Numbered from the stretch's first letter, positions 55,655-64,000 are shown. The stretch: DNA of 64,000 nucleotides from Kocuria sp. (GCA_030454085.1 JAKDJD010000005.1:39421-103420), one strand, 5' to 3'. A program made the numbers and translations. Notes: a model not told the origin generated them from the sequence alone.

Positions 55655-57040
55655 ATGAGTACTTTTGCTGTGACCAATCCGAACACCGGCGAAGTCGAGC
55701 AGACTTTCGATTCCCTCACCCCCGAGGAGATCGCCGAAGTCATCGATACCGCCGACCGTGCCTTCCAGGACTGGAAGGAAACCCCCGTCAGCAAGCGCGG
55801 CGAGGTACTGAAGGCCTTCGCCGATCTGGTCGAGGGCAAGGCAAGCGAACTGGCCGATCTCATCGGCAAGGAAATGGGCAAGCCCAAGAAGCAGGGCGAA
55901 GCCGAGGTCAAGAAGGTGGCTTTCACGGCCCGCTGGTTCGCCGAGAATTCGGAGAAGTTCCTGGAGGACACCCAGCTTCCCGACGCACAGGGCGCGGACC
56001 AGACCTACGTCAAGCACGATCCGCTGGGCGTACTGCTCGGAATCATGCCCTGGAACTTCCCCTACAACCAGATCGCCCGTTTCGCACTGCCGAACATCAT
56101 GGTCGGCAACGCCATTCTCATGAAGCAGGCCGCTATCTGCCCGACCTCGTCCCAGGCCTTCCAGGACCTCCTGGAGGAAGCCGGGTTGCCGAAGGGCGTC
56201 TACACCAACGTGTACCTCAATAGCAGCGACGCCGAAGAGGTCCTGAAGGATTTCCGAGTCAAGGGCTTCTCCCTGACCGGCTCGGAAGAGGCCGGCTCGT
56301 CGGTCGCCAAGATCGCCGCGAAGTACTTCAAGCGGTCGGTTCTGGAGCTCGGCGGCAATGATCCGTTCGTGGTCCTGGACACCGACGACGTCAAGGGACT
56401 CGCCCAGAAGGCCGTGACTCTGCGGACGGCGAATGCGGGTCAGGTCTGCACCTCCCCCAAGCGCCTGATCGTCGTCGAGGAGTACTACGACGACTTCGTC
56501 GCCGCAGCCAAGGAAGCCGTGGAGAACGTGACCGTCGGCGCCTACGACGACCCCGCGACCGACATGGGACCGCTCTCCTCCGAGGGCGCCCGAGACGAGG
56601 TCGTGGAGCGGATCCAGAAGGCCTCCGAAGAGGGCGCCACCCTGCACACGGGTGGCGAGAAGTTGGACCGCCCCGGCTGGTTCATGTCGCCGGCACTGCT
56701 GACCGACATCGACCCGAAGTCGGATCTCGGGTGCAACGAGCTCTTCGGGCCGGCCGTCATGGTCTACAAGGCCAAGGATGAAGAGGACGCCCTCCGGATC
56801 GCCAATGACACGCAATACGGCCTGATGGCTTCGGTGTGGACCACCGACGCGGAGAAGGGCAGGAAGTTCGCCGAGCGGATCAACGCGGGCATGACCTTCG
56901 TGAACACTCACATGGACTCCAGCCCTGAGTTCCCCTTCGGCGGGATCAACCGTTCGGGCTATGGTCGCGAGAACGCCCAGTGGGCACTCCAGCAGTTCAC
57001 CAATGAGCGGACCGTCCGTGTGAACAACCAGCAGCTCTAG
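55655..57040 (+). CDS. gabD: NAD(P)-dependent succinate-semialdehyde dehydrogenase
   Basis: A 461-residue aldehyde dehydrogenase. It has the cofactor segment PWNFPYNQIAR, the general base Glu231 in LELGGNDPFVVLD, and the nucleophile Cys265 in GQVCTSPKR. The QVCTSPKR form with a short N-terminus matches the GabD1/Sad-like SSADH group that oxidises succinate semialdehyde to succinate; other small aldehydes are possible. No gabT is nearby. The ATG at 55655 lacks a ribosome site. Confidence 0.88.
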   Translation: MSTFAVTNPNTGEVEQTFDSLTPEEIAEVIDTADRAFQDWKETPVSKRGEVLKAFADLVEGKASELADLIGKEMGKPKKQGEAEVKKVAFTARWFAENSEKFLEDTQLPDAQGADQTYVKHDPLGVLLGIMPWNFPYNQIARFALPNIMVGNAILMKQAAICPTSSQAFQDLLEEAGLPKGVYTNVYLNSSDAEEVLKDFRVKGFSLTGSEEAGSSVAKIAAKYFKRSVLELGGNDPFVVLDTDDVKGLAQKAVTLRTANAGQVCTSPKRLIVVEEYYDDFVAAAKEAVENVTVGAYDDPATDMGPLSSEGARDEVVERIQKASEEGATLHTGGEKLDRPGWFMSPALLTDIDPKSDLGCNELFGPAVMVYKAKDEEDALRIANDTQYGLMASVWTTDAEKGRKFAERINAGMTFVNTHMDSSPEFPFGGINRSGYGRENAQWALQQFTNERTVRVNNQQL

Positions 57041-57098
57041 TCTGCTTTCCGTGTCGGAGGCACCGCCGCTCACCAGGTCCGCCTCCAACGGATAACGA

Positions 57099-57147
57099 GG
57101 GGTCGGGCACCGATACCGGGAAAATCCCCGGTCGGCGCCCGGCCCCT
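57099..57147. terminator. GC-rich bidirectional terminator
   Basis: AGGGGTCGGGC...CCGGG pairs with CCCGG...GCCCGGCCCCT around a GAAAAT loop, with small mismatches. It lies between the convergent SSADH and YhgE-like genes. Confidence 0.75.
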
Positions 57148-57183
57148 TGTTGCATCCGGTGACTTCCAACCGTCACCGGTCCA

Positions 57184-58419
57184 TCAGTCGACGTCCGCCT
57201 CGGGGCCTCCGCGACGATGACGCGGTGCAGGGTGGTTCCCCGTGGCGAGCTCGGACTCGCCACCGACCCGACGCGCATCGGTCTCATCGGGATCATCGTT
57301 GATGCGGTTGTGGCGGAAGTGCCCCAAGGCGGTCAGCGCCACCCCGGCCGCGACCCACACCATGAGGGTCCACCACTGCTGGGCCGTCGGGGCATCGGGG
57401 AAGTAGCTCAGGGACCTCAGGAGCGTGTTGGACGCGCCGGGCACCAGATACTGTCCGATCCTTCCCCAGGGCTCAACCATGAATTGCCACGGGGCCTGCG
57501 CCCCGGACAGCGGATTGCCCAGGAGCATGGTCACGACGGCGCCGATACCGATACCGGGCGCCCCGAGAATCGCCGTGCACCCCAGGATGAAGGTTGCCGT
57601 CGCCATGGCCGAGAGCCCGAAGGCCAACCACACGAGCCCGAAGTTGCCCTGCACGAAACCGAACCACGTGTGGAGGATCAGGGTCAGGCTGAGGCCGCAG
57701 GCCGCACCATAGGCCACGGCCGCGATCAGCCGCCGCCACACTCCCTTGACCAAGAATGTGATCAACACGCCGCCGAGCATGCCACCGAGCACCAGCGGGA
57801 AGGCCGCCGCGGCCAGCCCAGACCCGTTGGAATCGTCATCCGAAAGGGGCACGACCTCGGTCTCGGCCACCTTGGTATCGGCGGCCTTCTCCTGCATGGC
57901 CAGGGCCTTCTGCGCCTGCTCGGGTTTCAGCTGACCGCCCGAGGCGGCCTTCATCTGCTCGACCTGGCCGGTGATCTGGCCCTGGGTCTGCTGCGTGAGT
58001 TGATCGGCGATGCCGCTCATGACCTGCGTGGCGGCCGAATTCGACGCCGGTGCGGTCAGAACCTCCGGGGCCCCTGGCTGCTCGGCCAGGATCACGGCGC
58101 CGTAGGTCTCGCGGTGCTTGATCTGGTCGACGGCGTCATCGCGACTGTCGGCAGACACGAAGTCGAAGGTGTCCCCCGACTTTTCGCTGATCTTGTCCTC
58201 GAACTGGTCCACGGTCTTCTGCGGACCAGCGACACTGACCGGCATGTTGTGTGCCTCGGAGGTCTTGGTCGGCCAGGTGAAGGCCAGGACGAAGACCGTC
58301 ACGATCAGCGCCGCGAGCACCGAAACCCCAAAAACCTTGCCGAGGTGGCTTCCGACGTGCTCTTTCGCGGTGGTGGTTGCGGATTCGGCGCCCGTGCGCC
58401 GCGAATCCTGAACGCTCAT
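57184..58419 (-). CDS. YhgE/ABC-2-like membrane permease
   Basis: A 411-residue protein. One N-terminal helix (about 28-50) is followed by an extracellular domain of about 140 residues (MPVSVAGPQKTVDQFEDKISE...) and a six-helix C-terminal block with a hydrophilic tail. The extracellular domain matches, in order and spacing, those of each half of the tandem protein at 5407-7716 (LKVAVIGSDQKTEQM, MKLDVVVADQTSEKL), so they are paralogues. It is divergent from a TetR regulator, a common set-up for drug or toxic-lipid exporters. Substrate unknown. Confidence 0.75.
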   Translation of the reverse strand: MSVQDSRRTGAESATTTAKEHVGSHLGKVFGVSVLAALIVTVFVLAFTWPTKTSEAHNMPVSVAGPQKTVDQFEDKISEKSGDTFDFVSADSRDDAVDQIKHRETYGAVILAEQPGAPEVLTAPASNSAATQVMSGIADQLTQQTQGQITGQVEQMKAASGGQLKPEQAQKALAMQEKAADTKVAETEVVPLSDDDSNGSGLAAAAFPLVLGGMLGGVLITFLVKGVWRRLIAAVAYGAACGLSLTLILHTWFGFVQGNFGLVWLAFGLSAMATATFILGCTAILGAPGIGIGAVVTMLLGNPLSGAQAPWQFMVEPWGRIGQYLVPGASNTLLRSLSYFPDAPTAQQWWTLMVWVAAGVALTALGHFRHNRINDDPDETDARRVGGESELATGNHPAPRHRRGGPEADVD

Positions 58420-58433
58420 AGCGGCTCCTAAAC

Positions 58434-58479
58434 AGAATGATCCTTCTAGTTGCGTTCACAATAACAGAACAGGTATTCT
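58434..58479. promoter_or_regulatory. Paired AGAA-N6-TTCT operator-like sites
   Basis: AGAATGATCCTTCT (58434-58447) and AGAACAGGTATTCT (58466-58479) share the frame AGAA-N6-TTCT and are spaced 32 bp (three helical turns). They fill the 66-bp divergent gap before tetR and the permease, a typical TetR autoregulatory layout. Confidence 0.6.
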
Positions 58480-58485
58480 TTTTCC

Positions 58486-59082
58486 ATGCCGAGGTTGTCA
58501 GAGTCATCAAAGATCGAGCGGCGTGAGCGCATCATCGCCGCAGCGCGCCGTTGCTTCCTGAACAAGGGCTTCTCCAACACCTCCATGGCTGACATCGTCG
58601 CGGAGTCCGGGATGTCCCCCGGGTCGATCTATTCCCACTTCGATGGCAAGGCATCCATCATGCGCGGCACCGCGGAGCACATTTTCGGCGCGACCCTCAA
58701 GGATCTGACCGATATGGAGACTGAAACGGGGGACCCACTGGCCCCCTCGGAGGTCGCCCGGTTGCTGATCGAAACCTTGTTCTCGATCGACTTCGGTCCG
58801 CTGCTCCTCCAGTTCGTCGCGGAATCTACCGTGAACTCTGAGGTCCACGAGGTCGCCCAGGAAAACATCCGCCGGGGCCGCACACTGCTTGCGGGAGTAC
58901 TCGAACCCTGGTCGGAGATGAAGGTCAGTCAGGGTGCCGACCCGGACGACGTCGTCGCCGCCCCCTCCCGACTGGCGAACGTCCTCATGCTCCTGTTCCA
59001 CGGCCTTCTGATCCGCACCGCCGTGGACACGGATGCAGATCGGGATCAGCTCATTGAGGACGCGCTGAAATTGATCCCGTAG
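58486..59082 (+). CDS. TetR/AcrR family transcriptional regulator
   Basis: A 198-residue repressor-type protein. Its N-terminal helix-turn-helix (RERIIAAARRCFLNKGFSNTSMADIVAESGMSPGSIYSHFDGKASI, residues 13-58) is canonical, and the C-terminal ligand domain is all-helical. It probably represses the divergent YhgE-like permease through the paired AGAA-N6-TTCT sites. The ligand is unknown. Confidence 0.9.
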   Translation: MPRLSESSKIERRERIIAAARRCFLNKGFSNTSMADIVAESGMSPGSIYSHFDGKASIMRGTAEHIFGATLKDLTDMETETGDPLAPSEVARLLIETLFSIDFGPLLLQFVAESTVNSEVHEVAQENIRRGRTLLAGVLEPWSEMKVSQGADPDDVVAAPSRLANVLMLLFHGLLIRTAVDTDADRDQLIEDALKLIP

Positions 59083-59100
59083 GACCGTTTCGGGCAGTAA

Positions 59101-59138
59101 GGCCCGGCCGGTCCGCATCGATGCGAACCGGCCGGGCC
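59101..59138. terminator. Strong palindromic terminator between tetR and metFE
   Basis: GGCCCGGCCGGT-C-CGCAT and CGATGCG-A-ACCGGCCGGGCC form a long hairpin with one mismatch, in the convergent gap 18 bp from the tetR stop and 13 bp from the metFE stop. Confidence 0.8.
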
Positions 59139-59151
59139 CGTGAAACAACCG

Positions 59152-62100
59152 TCAGACCGTCACGGCCGCGCGCAGACGCCGAGCGGACTCGACGAGTCGA
59201 GCCAGGGCCGCGGTGGTCTCCTCGTATCCGCGGGTCTTGAGACCGCAGTCGGGATTCGCCCAGAGACGGTCGCGAGGGATCGCTCGGGACGCCGCGGAGA
59301 GCAGGTCCTCGATTTCCCCGACCGTGGGCACACGAGGTGAGTGAATGTCCCACACCCCCGGTCCGATGCCTCGCTCGAATCCGATATCCGCGAGCGGGTC
59401 CAGCAACTCCATCCGCGAGCGCGCCGCCTCGACGCTCGTGACATCGGCATCCAATGCGTCGATGGCGGACAGCACCTCGCCGAACTCCGAATAGCACAGA
59501 TGGGTGTGGATCTGGGTTTCGGCCCGAACCCCAGACGTCGCGATCCGGAAGGACCGGACCGACCAGTCAAGATAGTCCGGCCTGTCCCGTTCCCTGAGCG
59601 GGAGCAGCTCACGCAGGGCGGGTTCATCCACCTGGACGACGCCGATACCGGCTCTCTCGAGGTCCTCCACCTCGTCCCGGAGAGCGAGGGCGACCTGCTG
59701 GGCCGTGTCCGCGAGCGGTTGGTCCTCACGGACGAACGACCAGGCCAGGATCGTCACCGGGCCGGTCAGCATGCCCTTGACCGGCTTGGTGGTCAGCGAT
59801 TGGGCGTAGCTGATCCACGGAACGGTGATGGCCTCTCCCCTGACGCCGGGTCCTTCGCGGCTGACGTCCCCCCACAGGATCGATGGCCGGGTGCACCTGG
59901 ACCCGTAGGACTGGACCCAGCCGTACCGGGTCACGTCGAATCCGTCGAGGTTCTCCGCGAAGTACTGGACCATATCGTTGCGTTCCGGTTCGCCGTGGAC
60001 CAGAACGTCCAGCCCGAGGTCCGCCTGGAGAGAAATGACCGACCGGATCTCCTGCTTGAGCCTTTCGACGTATTCCGCCTCGCCGAGGCGGCCTGCCCTG
60101 TAGTCTGCGCGCACCGACCTGATGTCTGCGGTCTGGGGGAAAGACCCGATCGTCGTCGTCGGGACATCGGGCAGGTTCGCTGCGATGCCGTCGGAGGCCT
60201 GCTTCCGTTGGCGCTCTTCCGCGGTCTCCCGATGGCAGTCGGCCTCGGTCAGACCCGAGACCCTCTCGCGCACATCGGCATCGCGCGTGCCCCGGGCCTC
60301 GGCGCGGTGCCGAATGGCCTCATCGGACGCTTCGAGGTGATCGGCGATCGCCTCGGATCCTTCGGCCAGTCCCTTGGCCAGGATCACGGTCTCGCCGACC
60401 TTTTGGTCTGCGAACGCGAGCCACCGGAGCGGCTGATCGTTGAGCCGGTCCTCCCGGGAGGCGTCGTGCGGGACGTGGATGAGCGACGTCGACGTGCTCA
60501 CCGACACTCTCGCCCCCGCCTCGTGCAGCTCCTCGAGCAGTGCGAGCGTTCTGCGCAAGTCGGTGCGCCAGATGTTCTGTCCGTTGACGACGCCGGCCAC
60601 CAGAACCGGGGCATCCGCGGAAGTGAACAGCGCGAGCTGATCCGCGCTCGGTTCGCGGAGCCGTCCCCCGTCCGGGCCGGAGACCAGGTCCACGTGCACG
60701 GCATCGACCCCCGCGTCGACCAGCGGCTCCAGGAGATCCTCTGCGTCTCCGTAGGGGGTCGCGACGAGGATCGACGGGTCGTTGGGCGTCCGTGCGGCCG
60801 TCAGGTGCCGATACGCGTCACGGATGCGACCAGCCAGGTCGGACCGGTGATGCTCGGTCACGAGTGCGGGCTCCTCGATCTGAATCCACTGCGCTCCTTC
60901 GGCCGACAACTGGTCGATCAGCCGTCGATAGACCTCGACGAGATCATCGAGCCGGTCCAGAGGGTCGAAGCCTTCGGGGGCGGCGTCATCTGCCTTCGAC
61001 AGCAGGAGGAAGGAGACCGGCCCCAGAAGCGCGGGTCGCAGTGGGGTATCGGAATCTCCGTTGCCGGCACGGAACTGCCCGATGAGTTCCCGCGGATCCG
61101 CGGCGAACGGGGTCTGTGGTCCGATCTCGGGAACCAGGTAGTGGTAATTGGTGTTGAACCACTTGGTCATTTCCAAAGGCCCCCGGGCCTCGTCGCCTCG
61201 GGCCAGAACGAAGGATGCGTCCCGGTCCAAACGTCCGTCCTCATCGGCGAGGTCTGCGAAACGCGTGGGCACTGCACCCGTCGCCAGGATGGCGTCGAGA
61301 ACCTGATCGTAGAGGGCGAACGAGGCCGGTATCGACGAGTCCTGAGTGAGGCCGAGATCCGCGAGCCGACGCACATCCCGCGCACGCAGGGCGTCGACGG
61401 ACTCGGTCAGCTCACGGGATCCGCTGCCGGAAGCCCAGTAGGATTCGAGGGCCTTCTTGAGCTCCCGGTCGCGCCCGATCCTGGGGTAACCCAAGATGCT
61501 CGCTCCGGGGAAAGGACGGCCACGGGTGGCCGACGGGCTCTCGTCGGTGATGGGGTTCGGGGCGTTGGTTTCGGTCACGGTGATCTCCTCACGTTGTTTT
61601 CTGTCGACGGACGGGTGTTTCAATGGCGTACCCCGACGCAGACCGAGTCGGTCCACGAGCTCGAGTGCTGCCGGGTGCTCGTTGAAGGTGTAGATGTGCA
61701 GGCCGGGCGCCCCGGCGTCGAGGGCCCGACGGGCGAATTCCTCGGCCGAGTCCACCCCCACGGCCAGGCGTTCGGCGAACGACCCGGCCGATTCGAGGCG
61801 GGAGGCGAGCTCCCGGTTGGGCTCGATGCCCGCCAGATCGCACACACGCAGGTACCTGCGCAGGCTGGTCACGGGCAGGATGCCGGGGATGAGCGGCAGG
61901 TCGACGTCGTTGGCGCGGGCCCGGCCGACCAGCCCGGCGTAGTCTTCCGGATCGGGGTAGACCTGGGTGATGGCGAAGTCCGCTCCTGCCCTCTGCTTCG
62001 CGAGCAGGACTTCGGTGTCGTGGTGGATGCTCGAGGATTCCGGGTGCCGAACCGGGTACGCCGCGACCCCGACCGCGAGGCGCCCCGCACACAATTTGGC

Positions 62101-62502
62101 CGATCCTCTGGCCTCGACGCGGCGGATGAGCTCGACGAGATGTCGGGCGAAGGGCAATTCGCCCTCGCGGAGCGAGTAGCCTTCGGGCCTGTCTCCGCGC
62201 AGGGCCAGGAGCCCCCGGACCCCGAGAGCGATGATCTCCTCGACCAGATCCTCGAGTTCGGCGGCGTTCTGCCCGGTCGAGAGGATATGGGCCAACGGCT
62301 TCAGATCGGTCTCGTCCACGAGGTGGCGCAGGAGGTCGATGCTCTGCCGTCTCCTGTCCCCTGCCAAGGCGGCCGTCACCGACACATAGTCGGGGCGCGT
62401 GGGCTCGAGTTCGGCGATGGTGGCCCTCAGGGCCTCCGCACTCAGGCTGCTGCGCGGCGGATACAGCTCGAAGGACAGTGCTGGTCCGTCTTCACGTTTC
62501 AC
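59152..62502 (-). CDS. metE: In-frame methylenetetrahydrofolate reductase / cobalamin-independent methionine synthase (metF-metE)
   Basis: A single open frame of 1116 residues. Residues 1 to about 290 are MetF-like: ALSFELYPPRSS, TAALAGDRR, ALRGDRPEG, ADFAITQ, ending near LGLRRG. After a linker of about 20-30 residues the MetE part begins: SILGYPRIGRDRELKKALE, GPVSFLLLSK, the C-domain TTIGSFPQT, and zinc ligands in HTHLCYSEF, GVWDIHSPR and WANPDCGLKTRG. MetF makes 5-methyl-THF, which MetE uses to methylate homocysteine. No stop codon separates them, yet a ribosome site and GTG remain at the junction (61578). GTG 62502 has AAAGGAGA upstream. Either a true fusion, or two proteins from one frame. 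Confidence 0.85.
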   Translation of the reverse strand: MKREDGPALSFELYPPRSSLSAEALRATIAELEPTRPDYVSVTAALAGDRRRQSIDLLRHLVDETDLKPLAHILSTGQNAAELEDLVEEIIALGVRGLLALRGDRPEGYSLREGELPFARHLVELIRRVEARGSAKLCAGRLAVGVAAYPVRHPESSSIHHDTEVLLAKQRAGADFAITQVYPDPEDYAGLVGRARANDVDLPLIPGILPVTSLRRYLRVCDLAGIEPNRELASRLESAGSFAERLAVGVDSAEEFARRALDAGAPGLHIYTFNEHPAALELVDRLGLRRGTPLKHPSVDRKQREEITVTETNAPNPITDESPSATRGRPFPGASILGYPRIGRDRELKKALESYWASGSGSRELTESVDALRARDVRRLADLGLTQDSSIPASFALYDQVLDAILATGAVPTRFADLADEDGRLDRDASFVLARGDEARGPLEMTKWFNTNYHYLVPEIGPQTPFAADPRELIGQFRAGNGDSDTPLRPALLGPVSFLLLSKADDAAPEGFDPLDRLDDLVEVYRRLIDQLSAEGAQWIQIEEPALVTEHHRSDLAGRIRDAYRHLTAARTPNDPSILVATPYGDAEDLLEPLVDAGVDAVHVDLVSGPDGGRLREPSADQLALFTSADAPVLVAGVVNGQNIWRTDLRRTLALLEELHEAGARVSVSTSTSLIHVPHDASREDRLNDQPLRWLAFADQKVGETVILAKGLAEGSEAIADHLEASDEAIRHRAEARGTRDADVRERVSGLTEADCHRETAEERQRKQASDGIAANLPDVPTTTIGSFPQTADIRSVRADYRAGRLGEAEYVERLKQEIRSVISLQADLGLDVLVHGEPERNDMVQYFAENLDGFDVTRYGWVQSYGSRCTRPSILWGDVSREGPGVRGEAITVPWISYAQSLTTKPVKGMLTGPVTILAWSFVREDQPLADTAQQVALALRDEVEDLERAGIGVVQVDEPALRELLPLRERDRPDYLDWSVRSFRIATSGVRAETQIHTHLCYSEFGEVLSAIDALDADVTSVEAARSRMELLDPLADIGFERGIGPGVWDIHSPRVPTVGEIEDLLSAASRAIPRDRLWANPDCGLKTRGYEETTAALARLVESARRLRAAVTV
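61576..61592 (-). promoter_or_regulatory. Internal ribosome site and GTG start of the metE part
   Basis: On the minus strand GTGAGGAGATCACC precedes GTG at 61578 by a standard distance. Starting there gives an 808-residue MetE beginning MTETNAPNPIT, close to the normal family length. This suggests free MetE is made as well as, or instead of, the fusion. Confidence 0.65.
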
Positions 62503-63126
62503 GCCGGGTCTCCTTTCGGTACACCCGACGGAGGCGGCGTCAGTCGATACGCGGGCCCCACGACCGAAAGCACGGGATCGGCCGGGGAATGCGCCCGGCG
62601 TCGTCGAAGGACTACCGATACACTCCATCGGACCTGGCGGGAGCACCGTGCCTCGGAACCGTTGGGGTGCACGAGGCGGTTGCTGCGGCGTCGTCGAGCC
62701 AGGTCTCTCGGCCGCTCTGGATAGATACGCAAGTATTCAAACCCGGTCTCCTGAGCGGCCGCAAGGATGAGGTGTCTTTGACGCCACGTGTCGCGTCATT
62801 GAGCACAACGACGGGCCGAAGAAATACCGGTGTCATATAAGGACGACCCACGTTTTTATGACTCAGGCACGTAAGGTTCCACGTTTTTCTCGCGCGGGAG
62901 CGACACTCCGTGAGGCTTCCGATGTCGGCGAATCGCCGTACGTCGTCGGGAACGAAACCAATTCGCGACCGAATCGTGACCATTTGTTGATTTATTTCCC
63001 GGGCTGGGCGTGAAAATCATAAATAGGCGATTTCGCATATGCGCGTTCCGGCCTGGATTCATTGTGGGTCGGTACTCCCTCATGTTTTGATGGGAAGGTC
63101 AGTTCAATCACCATTGAGAGGAAAGC
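62503..63126. other. Long divergent gap holding the SAM riboswitch
   Basis: A 624-bp gap between leftward metFE and the rightward membrane protein. It contains the SAM riboswitch (62615-62728). The remainder (62740-63110) becomes AT-rich toward the right and holds short palindromes such as the self-complementary GCGCATATGCGC-like run near 63035-63044, but no gene is supported. Confidence 0.5.
62615..62728 (-). promoter_or_regulatory. SAM-I riboswitch (S-box) upstream of metFE
   Basis: On the minus strand the order is TATCCAGAGCGG, CCGAGAGACCTGGCTCG, ACGACGCCGCAGCAACC (the conserved GCAACC), a hairpin GCCTCG...CGAGGC, then GGTGCTCCCGCCAGG and CCGATGG. These are the core blocks of S-box leaders, where S-adenosylmethionine turns off methionine genes. 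It ends about 110 bp before the metF start, leaving room for an expression platform. Confidence 0.8.
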
Positions 63127-63696
63127 ATGACCGAGAATCACGAGTCCCCGGCCGGGAACCAGCCTCCTCAGTACGGGAGCAACCCCAGCGGCGGACAGCC
63201 CCAGTACCAAGGCGGCGACGCAGGAAACGGTCATGGTCCTCTCCAGAACCAGGGCGGAGATCTGGCCGCACCCAAGGCCGTGAACACCGCCGCCCGGCTG
63301 ATCTACATTTCAGCGGCCATCAGCCTGATCAGTTTGATCATCTCCCCGTTCGTCCTCATGGGCACCGACGAGTACAAGTCCCTGCAGGACCAGGGGCAGG
63401 GCGGCTACGCCTGGGGCATCCTCGCCGTTGGGGCCGTCTTCTCGCTGATCCTCATCGTCCTCCAGGTGCTCTCCGCCAGGGCGGCAACCCGAGGCAAGAA
63501 TTGGGGCAGGATCGTCCTGCTCATTCTCGCAATCCTGAGCCTGCTCGGCCTGGGCGGTGCCTTCCAGGACGCCCCGGGAATCATTGGGGCCATCGGAACC
63601 ATTCTCCTGATCATCGGCACGATCATGTTGTGGGTCGGGGAGAGCGGACGCTGGTTCAAGGAACTCAAGCAGCGCCGGAACCCCATGAATCGTTGA
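63127..63696 (+). CDS. Small membrane protein with Gln/Gly/Pro-rich N-terminus
   Basis: A 189-residue protein. The first 45 residues are disordered and rich in Gly, Gln, Asn and Pro. Four hydrophobic segments follow (about 56-78, 98-118, 128-142, 150-170) and a basic tail (KELKQRRNPMNR). This layout is common in actinobacterial DUF4064/DUF4190-like envelope proteins; function is unknown. GAGAGGAAAG lies just before the ATG. Confidence 0.75.
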   Translation: MTENHESPAGNQPPQYGSNPSGGQPQYQGGDAGNGHGPLQNQGGDLAAPKAVNTAARLIYISAAISLISLIISPFVLMGTDEYKSLQDQGQGGYAWGILAVGAVFSLILIVLQVLSARAATRGKNWGRIVLLILAILSLLGLGGAFQDAPGIIGAIGTILLIIGTIMLWVGESGRWFKELKQRRNPMNR

Positions 63697-63747
63697 TCCT
63701 CGGAGTGCTTTGACAGCCTCGGCGAACGAGGACCACACTGGATACAA

Positions 63748-63832
63748 GGCACTGGGCCGCAGGTTGCCCCGGGCTCCATTATTTAGCCGCTACGAGCGGC
63801 CTTCCGCCGAGAGGCGCACCCGGTCCAGTGCC
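63748..63832 (+). ncRNA. Candidate structured RNA ahead of a terminator
   Basis: An 8-bp closing stem GGCACTGG (63748-63755) / CCAGTGCC (63825-63832) encloses two local hairpins: GCCGC-TACGA-GCGGC (63786-63800) and CGCC-GAGA-GGCG (63805-63816). It is followed within 14 bp by a strong terminator. It is not a tRNA (no T loop) and does not match SRP, tmRNA or 6S patterns known to me. It could also be 3'-UTR structure of the preceding gene. Confidence 0.35.
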
Positions 63833-63845
63833 CCATACTTCGAAA

Positions 63846-63871
63846 AGAACCCCCGCTTCGGCGGGGGTTCT
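63846..63871 (+). terminator. Rho-independent terminator
   Basis: AGAACCCCCGC-TTCG-GCGGGGGTTCT followed by TTT, with flanking AAA on the other side, so it could work in both directions. It is 150 bp after the membrane protein gene and just after the candidate RNA. Confidence 0.9.
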
Positions 63872-64000
63872 TTTCTGTCCGGGTTCCGCCGTTGGTCGAC
63901 TCTCCTCCAGGGGGTCCCTCGGGGGGCCAGGTCGCACACGTCGTGCGGCATGTGTCTGTCCTGCGGCCCCGGATCACGGCGCGAATGAGCTCCTCCTGCG
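63872..64000. other. Right-edge sequence without a supported gene
   Basis: The last 129 bp hold only short overlapping open frames of unlikely composition. No ribosome site or family motif is seen. Confidence 0.4.

Noticed and set aside
54830..57169. A 779-codon minus-strand open frame antisense to thiE and the SSADH gene.
   Set aside because: Both sense genes have clear catalytic motifs; the antisense frame has none.
59341..62724. A 1127-codon open frame on the plus strand antisense to metFE.
   Set aside because: The protein it would encode has no motifs and mirrors the codon-position GC bias of metFE, a common artefact of high-GC genomes.
63748..63832. Structured element considered as a tRNA or SRP RNA.
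   Set aside because: There is no TTCGA-type T loop or anticodon arm, and no SRP GGAA-type tetraloop core.

Overview
The window is a high-GC actinobacterial chromosome segment, most likely from the Micrococcales (Micrococcaceae-like). This rests on codon use, gene types (NRAMP MntH, SSADH, thiOSGF, Ohr/OhrR, FUSC and YhgE-like exporters), several probable leaderless starts with TAnnnT boxes 6-8 nt upstream, and class F-type sortase features. No phage, transposase, CRISPR array or rRNA is visible. There is one tRNA (Lys-UUU). The first gene is cut by the left edge.

Layout. 1-5400: end of an RluA-type pseudouridine synthase, a GH76 enzyme, a repeat-rich gap, a NUDIX-like protein, an SDR, tRNA-guanine transglycosylase and an AHSA1-type protein. 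5400-8800: a leftward pair, a FUSC protein overlapping a tandem-duplicated YhgE-like membrane protein. 9000-14000: a large protein that looks like a motor-dead SF1 helicase, a membrane protein and cardiolipin synthase. 14000-20900: tRNA-Lys, a CPBP protease divergent from a two-component system, asnB and an IclR regulator. 20900-26200: a sugar-acid (tetronate-like) catabolic locus with zinc dehydrogenase, KdgT permease, DUF1537 kinase, DeoR regulator and class II aldolase/decarboxylase. 26200-28500: a PepSY lipoprotein, then mgtE behind a small proline-containing leader ORF and hairpin. 28800-33500: an LTA-synthase-like enzyme, an SDR with OhrR, Ohr on the other strand, and a lipoprotein esterase. 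33800-38000: a large antigen I/II-like surface adhesin followed directly by a sortase. 38000-46900: an APC permease, a VOC protein with FMN reductase, and a locus of M20 amidohydrolase, amidohydrolase-2, glutamine-synthetase-like ligase, RpiR regulator and a second APC permease. 46900-51000: mntH, a HAD phosphatase and two co-directional secreted proteins of unknown function behind a long leader with two matching palindromes. 51100-55600: thiOSGF behind a TPP riboswitch, divergent from thiE. 55600-62500: succinate-semialdehyde dehydrogenase, a TetR/YhgE-type exporter pair, and a metF-metE reading frame continuous without a stop, behind a SAM-I riboswitch. 63000-64000: a small membrane protein and a structured element ending in a strong terminator.

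The most unusual items are the adhesin/sortase pair, the mgtE leader ORF, the metF-metE in-frame fusion with a retained internal ribosome site, the degenerate helicase, the two-gene secreted operon with paired TGTAC-N6-GTACA palindromes, and a repeat family shared by two intergenic gaps. All family names come from motif reading by eye; no database search was run.
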